A stretch of DNA of 64,000 bases from an uncultured Vampirovibrio sp. (GTDB taxonomy: Bacteria; Cyanobacteriota; Vampirovibrionia; Gastranaerophilales; Gastranaerophilaceae), in NCBI GenBank assembly GCA_910579975.1, contig CAJTWU010000001.1:1-64000 (forward strand), written 5' to 3'. Each line of letters starts with the position of its first letter. Within the stretch, counting starts at the first letter, position 1. A model generated the notes under the pieces. That model was not told the DNA's origin. It searched no databases and saw only the letters and a program-made list of their open reading frames with translations. The position numbers and the translations under genes are program-made. Below are positions 57,653 through 64,000 of this stretch, piece after piece.

Positions 57653-58630
57653 TTAATTAATAAAATTGTTCATTTTAATATAAGCTTTAAAAATTTTATT
57701 TGAAACAGTATCGTCAAATGCTTCTTGAATTTTTTCAAGAGGGTAAATAGTAGTTAATCCTTGTACTTTTACTTTTCTGCTTGTAAGAAGCTCAAAAGAA
57801 TCTCTTAAGTCATCAGGAGAAGGTGAATAGCTTCCCATAACAGTTAATTCCTTGTAATAAATTTCGTTATTAGCATATCCCATATTATTTGGAGTGCTTG
57901 AGAAAACAAGAATTTTACCACCTTGTTTAATGTATGTAAGAGCTGTATCAATTGCTTTATCGGCGCCTGATGTCATAAATACTGCATCTGCTTGCAAATC
58001 TTGTGGTAATGTTTTTATTCCCATTTTGTTTGCAAGAGCAATTCTTTCAGGGATTAAATCACATCCATAAACCTCATAACCAAGGGCTTTTAAACCTTCT
58101 CCCATTAAAAGCCCGATTGAACCTAGTCCGACAACTAAAACCTTATCTCCTTCTTGCAAATTACAGCGTTTAATTGCTCGGACACAACAACCTAATGGTT
58201 CGTAGAAAGATATTTCTTCATCACTCAATGTTTCGGGAACACGGTAAGCTACATTTTGAAGGTGTTCTTCTGATACGAAAACTTTTTCGCTAAAACCTCC
58301 AGGGAATATATTTGTTTCTTTAAAATGTTTGCACATAGAATAATTACCGTGTCTGCAGAATGTACATTCAAAACAAGGTATGTGATGAGAGGTTACAATT
58401 CTTTCTCCTATTTTAAAATCAGTATCAGAATTAATTTCATCAATAACCGCAACTATTTCATGACCTAAAACAGCTCCATTATTTACTATTTTGTGCTTAA
58501 ATTTAACAATGTCAGAGCCGCAAAGTCCGCATCCAAGGACTTTTACGACTGCCCCTTTTTTACCGTTAAGTTTTATTTCTTCAATATCTTTTACTATGAT
58601 TTTTTCGTTATTTACTTGTGCACATCTCAT
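57653..58630 (-). CDS. Zinc-dependent medium-chain alcohol dehydrogenase
   Basis: A 325-residue MDR oxidoreductase. The catalytic zinc site has GCGLCGSDIVKFKH near residue 32 and LGHEIVAVI near 55. The structural zinc lobe is CFECTFCRHGNYSMCKHF. The Rossmann fold has VLVVGLGSIGLLMGEGLKALG near 165, and QGGKILVFSS follows. It resembles sorbitol or threonine dehydrogenases, with substrate unclear. It overlaps the SpoIID-like gene by 4 nt. Confidence 0.9.
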   Translation of the reverse strand: MRCAQVNNEKIIVKDIEEIKLNGKKGAVVKVLGCGLCGSDIVKFKHKIVNNGAVLGHEIVAVIDEINSDTDFKIGERIVTSHHIPCFECTFCRHGNYSMCKHFKETNIFPGGFSEKVFVSEEHLQNVAYRVPETLSDEEISFYEPLGCCVRAIKRCNLQEGDKVLVVGLGSIGLLMGEGLKALGYEVYGCDLIPERIALANKMGIKTLPQDLQADAVFMTSGADKAIDTALTYIKQGGKILVFSSTPNNMGYANNEIYYKELTVMGSYSPSPDDLRDSFELLTSRKVKVQGLTTIYPLEKIQEAFDDTVSNKIFKAYIKMNNFIN

Positions 58631-59514
58631 TTGTAGTACTCCGATTTTATCTTTGCAAATTTTACATTTGCATAAAAATATTTTAAGATTTGATAAGCGT
58701 TATAACCCTTTTTTGCAAGATTATTCGCGCCGTATTGGCTCATTCCAACTCCATGACCGTTCTTTTTTATGCCATCATCAAAAGACGGTACTGATTTTAG
58801 AAAGGCTAAATCTTTTGTCCATACTTGACCGGCTGTAGTAGTGTGTCCTCCGGCAGAAGCGGAGTAATAAGCAGGAATAATTTTACCCGCATGAACAAGA
58901 ACCAATCCTTCTGTTTCTGTAACTGCATCATTTGTTTGAGGGGTTTCTGCACTTGCTCCGCCGTAAGCTTGATCTTCTGGTGTATCTTTCAAGTCATATC
59001 CGTATTTTCCCCGTTTTCCAAGGTTTGCCAGAGCATAACTTCGGGCGGCAATTGCTTGAGCTTTGTGAGCATCATGTTCCCAGCTTGGAGGCATTTCTGA
59101 AGGAACAACGCCCTGGAGATATTTTTCTAAAGGTACATCATTTATTACTGTTAATCCAAGTCCGTCATTATTTAACTGGAAATGACCTCTATACCATTTG
59201 CGTTTAACACTTACAAAACCATTTGGTTCGGGTTTAATAACAATCTTATTGCTGCTAATCTTTTTATATTGCCCGTCAACTTTTATTGCAATAACTCCAC
59301 GATAAGGTTTAAACTCGTATCCTTTCATTTTATCCATAACAAATACAAGTTTATTAGTTTTGCAATCAATGATTTCTGCTTTGGTTGAGGCACCTATAAA
59401 GGTTCTGCCTACTTGTGTCTGCAATCCGATTTTTATCGCAAAACAAGGTTGAATAAGTAAAAGCAATGACAAGAATAAAAAAAGTATCTTTTTCAAACTG
59501 AACCCTTCTCCCAT
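58627..59514 (-). CDS. SpoIID/LytB-domain protein, compact form
   Basis: A 295-residue secreted or membrane-anchored protein. Signal region is LKKILFLFLSLLLLIQPCFA. The SpoIID domain has VPLEKYLQGVVPSEMPPSW near 130, AHKAQAIAARSYAL, DQAYGGASAETPQTN, YYSASAGGHTTTAGQVW near 215 and NGHGVGMSQYGANNLAKKG near 250. The usual segment of some 80 residues before GHGVGMSQ is missing, giving a short form. SpoIID members cleave peptidoglycan glycans or hydrolyse wall amidated glycan. Start ATG 59514 is 6 nt after TATAAT; no sporulation genes surround it. Confidence 0.82.
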   Translation of the reverse strand: MGEGFSLKKILFLFLSLLLLIQPCFAIKIGLQTQVGRTFIGASTKAEIIDCKTNKLVFVMDKMKGYEFKPYRGVIAIKVDGQYKKISSNKIVIKPEPNGFVSVKRKWYRGHFQLNNDGLGLTVINDVPLEKYLQGVVPSEMPPSWEHDAHKAQAIAARSYALANLGKRGKYGYDLKDTPEDQAYGGASAETPQTNDAVTETEGLVLVHAGKIIPAYYSASAGGHTTTAGQVWTKDLAFLKSVPSFDDGIKKNGHGVGMSQYGANNLAKKGYNAYQILKYFYANVKFAKIKSEYYK

Positions 59515-59520
59515 AAGTAC

Positions 59521-59526
59521 ATTATA
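59521..59526 (-). promoter_or_regulatory. -10 box of the SpoIID-like gene (leaderless)
   Basis: TATAAT on the minus strand occupies 59526-59521, ending 6 nt before the ATG at 59514 with no Shine-Dalgarno. Confidence 0.55.
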
Positions 59527-59550
59527 CACAAAAAGAGTTCATAAAAAAAA

Positions 59551-60126
59551 CTACATGTTATTTGAAAAATTTAGAATATCTTCATCACCATCAGCAATTT
59601 TTGCAAGTGCTTTTAAGAAAGTTGTATCATCTTTTTGACGTTGTAATTCTATTTTTGTAAGTTTTTTATTAAAACAATCTGCTAAAAATTGAAATCTTTG
59701 TGCCATTATTTCGTCACCATTTTCACGACAACTTTCTGCTATTCGAAGATTTCTTTCTTTTTCGTGTTGTGCTCTATACTTATCCCATTCTCTGTTTGTT
59801 CCGGCAAACTCTCGTTTATTAAGTGCTTTTATTGCTTTAAGTGTTTTAATGAGTTTTGTGACTATATCGTTATCTGATAATCTTTCCATTATAGAATCAA
59901 AAGACTCGGTAAAACTTACTACATTTGATTTTTCAGGTTTAGTACCGGCATATAAACATTCATTAATTCCAAAATCTTCTATTTTTGATAAAGATAAAAC
60001 CTCTTTATATTGAGTTGTGTTTTCTGAAAATATTCTTTGAATATTTTTAAGCCTTGCAGTATCTTTTACAGGTGTTGAAACTCTGAAATTTGCTTTAAAA
60101 GTTGTGTCGTTGATATTATTTAGCAT
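59551..60126 (-). CDS. Protein with IN..FKAN N-terminal motif, unknown function
   Basis: A 191-residue soluble protein opening MLNNINDTTFKANFRVSTPV; the rest is helical and highly charged (KRQKDDTTFLKALAKIA, RAQHEKERNLRIAESCRENG). No signal peptide, no known domain. Start ATG 60126 has GGAGGTAG about 6 nt upstream. The N-terminal motif resembles that of the 87-residue protein at 41609. It lies between mnmG and the SpoIID-like gene on the same strand. Confidence 0.75.
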   Translation of the reverse strand: MLNNINDTTFKANFRVSTPVKDTARLKNIQRIFSENTTQYKEVLSLSKIEDFGINECLYAGTKPEKSNVVSFTESFDSIMERLSDNDIVTKLIKTLKAIKALNKREFAGTNREWDKYRAQHEKERNLRIAESCRENGDEIMAQRFQFLADCFNKKLTKIELQRQKDDTTFLKALAKIADGDEDILNFSNNM

Positions 60127-60198
60127 TATCGCTACCTCCATAGTTGACCTAAAAAAGGTAAAGAAATGTTTTTGCGCTCATGTAAATTTATTGTTACA

Positions 60199-62067
60199 TT
60201 AAGACTTTAGCATAACCATTAAAACAGAGATATCAGCCGGTTTAACACCTCCAATACGTGAGGCTTGAGCTAAATTTGTCGGTCTAACTTTTTCAAGTTT
60301 TTCTCTGGTTTCGGTGGAAATATGTTTTAAGGTTGAATAATCTAAATCCAAAGGGATTTTATATTTTTCAAGTTTTTCAGATGTTTCAACTTGCGTTTCT
60401 TGTCTTTTTATATACCCGTCATATTTGATTAATACTTCAACTTCTCCGGTAATGTCCTCACTTAAATTAAGATTTTTAGTTTCTAAATCCAATTCTCTAA
60501 ATATATCATAAGTTATATTTGGACGTTTTAGAAGTTCTGCAAGCCTTATTCCTCTATCAATATGCTCGGAGTATTTAGCTAAAATCTCATTGACTTCTTC
60601 TGTTGCAGAAATCTTTGTTTCGCTTAATCTTTGAATTTCGTTCTGAATATTTGCTTGTTTTTCTTTAAATCTTGTATATTGAGCCTCATCAATTAAACCA
60701 ATATTATGACCTATAGAAGTCAATCTTGCATCTGCATTGTCTTGTCTTAAAAGAAGTCTGTATTCAGAACGAGAAGTAAGCATTCTGTATGGTTCTTGAA
60801 TATCTTTTGTTACTAAATCATCTATCAAAGTTCCAATGTAGGATGAACTTCTTGAGAGTTCAAGCATATCTGTTGAGTTCAAATATTTAACCGAATTAAT
60901 ACCGGCAATCAGACCTTGTGCAGCAGCTTCTTCGTATCCGCTTGTGCCATTAATTTGTCCGGCGAAGAATAAACCTTTTATATCTTTGGACATCAAAGAA
61001 TGTGTTGTTTGTATTGCCGGTACCGAATCATATTCAACAGCATATGCGGGCTTTATAATATGAGCATTTTCTAAGCCTGGAAGCGAACGCAGCATTTCTA
61101 CCTGAACGCAAGCAGGAAGGCTGGTTGAAAAACCTTGAATGTAAACTTCATAAGTGTTTAATCCTTCGGGTTCAATAAAAATGTGATGTGAGGGATTTGA
61201 AGCAAATCTTACAATTTTATCTTCAATAGAAGGACAATAACGTGGTCCTACACCTTGAATAAGCCCTTGATACATTGGTGACTTATCGAGATTTTCGCGG
61301 ATAATTTTATGTGTATCCTCGTTAGTTCGTGTTAAATAACAAGGAATCTGGTTTCTAACAGGACGATTTGGCTTGAATGAATAAAAACTTAGTTTTTCAT
61401 CTCCGGGTTGAATAGTCATTTTGGAATAATCAATAGTTCTCTTATCAACACGTGCCGGAGTTCCTGTTTTGAGTTTTTTAGTTCTTATTCCATTATCTCT
61501 TAGCCATTGAGATAAACCTATTGCGGCGCGTTCACCGAGTCGTCCTCCTGAATATGATTGAAGTCCGACATACATTTTGCCTTCAAGTGAAGTACCTGTT
61601 GTAAGAATAATGGCATTACACAAATATTCAATACCATATTCATCTATTGCACCTGTAATTTTACCGTCTTTTGTTCGTAATTCTGTAATACAGCACTGTT
61701 TAAGCCAAATATTCGGTGTGCTTTCAATAATATTTCGCATGTATTGTGTGTATTCTTTTTTGTCGGATTGTGCTCTTAATGCTCTAACAGCCGGGCCTTT
61801 AGATGAGTTAAGAGTTTTCATTTGTATATATGTCGCATCGGCAACTTCGCCCATAACTCCGCCTAAAGCATCAATTTCCCTTACAAGTGTTGATTTAGCC
61901 GGTCCTCCAATTGCGGGATTGCAAGGCTGAAGTGCAATATTATCAAGATTAAGTGTACACAATAAAACTTTGCAGCCTAAACGAGCTGCGCTGATAGCTG
62001 CTTCACATCCGGCATGACCGGCCCCGACTACTATTACATCAAATTTGTTTTTTAAATAATCCAGCAT
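60199..62067 (-). CDS. mnmG: tRNA uridine-5-carboxymethylaminomethyl modification enzyme MnmG
   Basis: A 622-residue FAD enzyme which with MnmE builds cmnm5U34 in tRNAs. DVIVVGAGHAGCEAAISAARLG is the dinucleotide-binding fold; CNPAIGGPAKSTLVREIDALGG, LRAQSDKKEYTQYM, LTTGTSLEGKMYVG, KTGTPARVD and YCPSIEDKIVRFASNPSHHIF match the family exactly. The C-terminal helical domain ends QASRIGGVKPADISVLMVML. TATAAT lies 6 nt before the ATG. Confidence 0.97.
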   Translation of the reverse strand: MLDYLKNKFDVIVVGAGHAGCEAAISAARLGCKVLLCTLNLDNIALQPCNPAIGGPAKSTLVREIDALGGVMGEVADATYIQMKTLNSSKGPAVRALRAQSDKKEYTQYMRNIIESTPNIWLKQCCITELRTKDGKITGAIDEYGIEYLCNAIILTTGTSLEGKMYVGLQSYSGGRLGERAAIGLSQWLRDNGIRTKKLKTGTPARVDKRTIDYSKMTIQPGDEKLSFYSFKPNRPVRNQIPCYLTRTNEDTHKIIRENLDKSPMYQGLIQGVGPRYCPSIEDKIVRFASNPSHHIFIEPEGLNTYEVYIQGFSTSLPACVQVEMLRSLPGLENAHIIKPAYAVEYDSVPAIQTTHSLMSKDIKGLFFAGQINGTSGYEEAAAQGLIAGINSVKYLNSTDMLELSRSSSYIGTLIDDLVTKDIQEPYRMLTSRSEYRLLLRQDNADARLTSIGHNIGLIDEAQYTRFKEKQANIQNEIQRLSETKISATEEVNEILAKYSEHIDRGIRLAELLKRPNITYDIFRELDLETKNLNLSEDITGEVEVLIKYDGYIKRQETQVETSEKLEKYKIPLDLDYSTLKHISTETREKLEKVRPTNLAQASRIGGVKPADISVLMVMLKS

Positions 62068-62073
62068 AATTTA

Positions 62074-62079
62074 ATTATA
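62074..62079 (-). promoter_or_regulatory. -10 box of mnmG (leaderless)
   Basis: Minus-strand TATAAT ends 6 nt before the ATG at 62067 and there is no ribosome-binding site in that gap. Confidence 0.6.
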
Positions 62080-62091
62080 GTATAAAAATTA

Positions 62092-62604
62092 TTATTTCTT
62101 TTTAATAATTTTAGGAATTTGTATTTTTAAAAGAGCATCCACATATTGCAAATTGTTTTTCATACAATCTTGGAATGCTTGTTTAAAGCTTTCTTGATCG
62201 GAAAATGGATATCTATGGATGAAATGAACCACATATATTCCTCTTTTTTTATCATTTTGGCATTTCATAATGTTATACTCAATGAAATTACTTTCTTTTT
62301 GTTTTGAAATAATTCCAAAAGAAAACGTATTGATTTCAGGATAAAAACTTATTAAATTAAATTTTGGATTACTGGTCAGATTGCTTATGAAATCATTAAT
62401 ATAATCAAATTCACTTTCTTCTTTAGGTAAATAATAAATTATAATTTTATCATTAGCAGAGTTCATGTATACATTAATATAATTGGATGAGTTTTTTTGT
62501 ATATTTGTTAGTTCATATGTTTTATTTAAAAATGTTAAAGCTTCTGCATTGGCAAATGCACAGGTTTGTAAAAATATAAATAAAGCACAAATAAATTTTT
62601 TCAT
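62092..62604 (-). CDS. Secreted protein of unknown function
   Basis: A 170-residue protein with signal peptide (FICALFIFLQTCAFANA). The mature part is Asn, Ile and Lys rich and shows no known domain (YLPKEESEFDYINDFISN). AAGGAGG precedes the ATG and TATAAT lies about 20 nt upstream of that, giving a normal leader. Divergent from the CpaE-like gene. Confidence 0.7.
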   Translation of the reverse strand: MKKFICALFIFLQTCAFANAEALTFLNKTYELTNIQKNSSNYINVYMNSANDKIIIYYLPKEESEFDYINDFISNLTSNPKFNLISFYPEINTFSFGIISKQKESNFIEYNIMKCQNDKKRGIYVVHFIHRYPFSDQESFKQAFQDCMKNNLQYVDALLKIQIPKIIKKK

Positions 62605-62694
62605 AAAGCCTCCTTATTAATCTATTATAATATAAACACCGGTACATTGTGTTACCATTATCTTTAATGTATATTTGTAAGTGAAGAGGTGTTT

Positions 62695-63813
62695 ATGTCA
62701 ATTATTGTTTTAGATTGTAACGAGAATTCAAGAGAGATTATGAAATCTTACCTTGAAGAATTGGGATTTGGTGAAGATTTAAAACTTTTTGGCGATTATA
62801 AATCCGCTATAAATGAAATTGAAAACTCATCTATAGTTTTTGTTGATACTTCTGTTTTTGAAGCAATTGAAGATATAAGACTTTTGACTAACAAAATTAT
62901 TGTAACTTCTACCGATTATTCTACGGATGTAATTGTTAAAGCTATGCGTATGGGTGCAAGAGAATTTTTACCTAAGCCTGTTATTAAATCTGATTTATTA
63001 CGTGTGGTGGAAATGCTTCGTAAGCCTGATGAAGAACAGGAAATAAGTGCTTCTAAAATTATTACTGTTTATTCAAATAAAGGCGGTATCGGTAAAACTA
63101 CAATTGCCGCCAATCTCGCTGTAGAACTTGCCAAAACAACTCATGATAAAGTTGCTTTAGTTGATTTAAATCTTCAGCTCGGTGATATTTCAACCTTTTT
63201 AAACCTTAATCCGAGTTTTGATGTGGCTTATGTTATAAAAAAGTTAATTGATAAGAATGAAACAACACTTTTAAAGGCTTTTGAAAAATATAAAGATACA
63301 AGATTATATATATTATCTGATCCAAATTATATTGAACATTCAGAAAGTATTACACCTCAACAAATAGAAAGTTTATTTAAAGTTTTAAGAAAGACTTTCC
63401 CGTATATTGTTGTTGATATGTCATCAAATATTGACCCTAATTCTTTAAAGATATTAGATTGTTCGGACTTAGTATTATTTACTACAATTGTAAATATTCC
63501 TGCTATTAGAAATGCTCAAAGATGTTTAAATTTATTCAAATCAAGACATTATCCGAATAATAAAGTTAGAGTAATAATTAATCGTTTTATGGAAAATGAT
63601 GAAATTACTATTGAAGATATTGAAACAACTCTTGGTGAAAAAATTTATTGGAAAATTCCTAACAATTATTTTTCAATCATGGAAAGTATTAACAAAGGCT
63701 TAACTGTAAGTGAAGTTAATACAAATTCAAATATTGCAAACAGTTTTCGAAATTTTGCTTTAAAGATTTCGGACGATATTGTAGAAGCATCAATTATTAA
63801 ATATAGGATATAA
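62695..63813 (+). CDS. CpaE/TadZ-like pilus assembly ATPase with receiver-like domain
   Basis: A 372-residue cytoplasmic protein. The N-terminal 115 residues are response-regulator-like (VLDCNENSREIMKSYLEE, FVDTSVF, REFLPKPVI). The C-terminal MinD/ParA-type ATPase has the deviant Walker A YSNKGGIGKTTIAANLA near residue 128, VALVDLNLQLGDISTFLNL, and PYIVVDMSS. CpaE/TadZ proteins position type IVc (Flp/Tad) pili at the pole. Start ATG 62695 has GAAGAGG 5 nt upstream, better than an in-frame GTG just before. It is followed 2 nt later by a membrane-protein gene. Confidence 0.85.
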   Translation: MSIIVLDCNENSREIMKSYLEELGFGEDLKLFGDYKSAINEIENSSIVFVDTSVFEAIEDIRLLTNKIIVTSTDYSTDVIVKAMRMGAREFLPKPVIKSDLLRVVEMLRKPDEEQEISASKIITVYSNKGGIGKTTIAANLAVELAKTTHDKVALVDLNLQLGDISTFLNLNPSFDVAYVIKKLIDKNETTLLKAFEKYKDTRLYILSDPNYIEHSESITPQQIESLFKVLRKTFPYIVVDMSSNIDPNSLKILDCSDLVLFTTIVNIPAIRNAQRCLNLFKSRHYPNNKVRVIINRFMENDEITIEDIETTLGEKIYWKIPNNYFSIMESINKGLTVSEVNTNSNIANSFRNFALKISDDIVEASIIKYRI

Positions 63814-63815
63814 AA

Positions 63816-64000
63816 ATGAAGAAAGTTTTTGAACTCACAAATAGATACATTATCTTAGGTACACCTTTGATTTTATTTTCATTATTGTCAACTATTTATC
63901 TTGCAATTTCAGCAAGAGGAACAGTAATTCATCTTTTGATAGCTATTATTTTATTTGCTTTAATGTCTGCTGCTTTTATTGCGGGCTGGTTTAATATGGT
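63816..64000 (+). CDS. Membrane protein, 5' end only (cut by window)
   Basis: An ORF open to the end of the window. The N-terminus reads MKKVFELTNRYIILGTPLI and then two hydrophobic segments (LFSLLSTIYLAI and HLLIAIILFALMSAAFIAG). AGGA is 7 nt before the ATG. It follows the CpaE-like gene closely. Family unknown from 61 residues. Confidence 0.7.
   Translation, partial: MKKVFELTNRYIILGTPLILFSLLSTIYLAISARGTVIHLLIAIILFALMSAAFIAGWFNM

Noticed and set aside
1..64000. CRISPR arrays and insertion-sequence transposases
   Set aside because: No regularly spaced repeat array and no transposase-like protein was seen.

Overview
The window is AT-rich bacterial chromosome, densely coded, with standard stops (TGA, TAA and TAG all used). 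The gene content fits a flagellated, non-photosynthetic relative of Cyanobacteria of the gut Gastranaerophilales/Melainabacteria type. Pointers are a YggT protein, a Met-gamma-lyase-like (aluminium-resistance) protein, fliFGHI, a CpaE-like pilus ATPase, several signal-peptide proteins of unknown function, and two proteins opening with an INN..FKxN-like motif. This placement is inferred from gene content; no rRNA or ribosomal-protein marker is present.

Layout. 0-3.7 kb (minus): two GT9-type glycosyltransferases, yggT and mtnP in one overlapping operon. 3.7-12.7 kb (plus): a degenerate calcineurin-like protein, a TPR lipoprotein/membrane protein, a GGDEF diguanylate cyclase, tsaE, tsaB, anmK, two glycosyltransferases and yraN, mostly with overlapping stops and starts. 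12.7-20 kb: a small conserved protein, groES-groEL, a Y-family polymerase, a GT2, a His-rich secreted protein, an ART-like protein and pepA. 20-23 kb: a frameshifted class V aminotransferase, a cytidylyltransferase and a class II photolyase. 23.4-29.9 kb: a four-gene LlaJI-like restriction-modification island with two C5-cytosine methyltransferases and McrB/McrC-like subunits. 30-32.7 kb: a Spy-like protein, a remnant between short direct repeats, tRNA-Ala, a PLP enzyme and an RHH regulator. 32.8-40.5 kb: coaBC, NIF3, a secreted protein, fliF-fliG-fliH-fliI and a short phosphopantetheinyl transferase.

40.5-41.9 kb is the most unusual stretch. An XRE-type regulator is followed by a compact transcription unit. 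It has a near-consensus promoter and a 23-codon hydrophobic ORF whose ribosome-binding site and start codon lie inside the loop of a 10-bp inverted repeat. A strong terminator follows, and its 3' strand is also perfectly complementary over 11 nt to the predicted 5' end of the same RNA. This is the architecture of Hok/AapA-like type I toxin mRNAs, and promoter-like sequence for an antisense RNA is visible on the other strand.

41.9-48.8 kb: a DUF4013-like membrane protein, an HD-GYP protein with lost catalytic residues, licD-tagD, malQ, rsmI, a 51-codon ORF and tRNA-Ser. 48.8-56 kb: a chaperone-usher-like pilus cluster (pilin-like protein, PapD-like chaperone, two 208-aa pilins and a 979-aa usher on the minus strand; two divergent secreted/membrane proteins on the plus strand). 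56-62.6 kb: PHP phosphoesterase, SIMPL protein, alcohol dehydrogenase, SpoIID-like protein, an unknown protein, mnmG and a secreted unknown. The window closes with a CpaE-like ATPase and a truncated membrane-protein gene.

A recurrent regulatory feature is a TATAAT-like -10 box lying 6-8 nt upstream of the start codon with no Shine-Dalgarno site between (starts at 3752, 4558, 32797, 47521, 59514 and 62067). This indicates frequent leaderless transcripts and was used to choose starts. Other genes have clear GGAGG-type sites.
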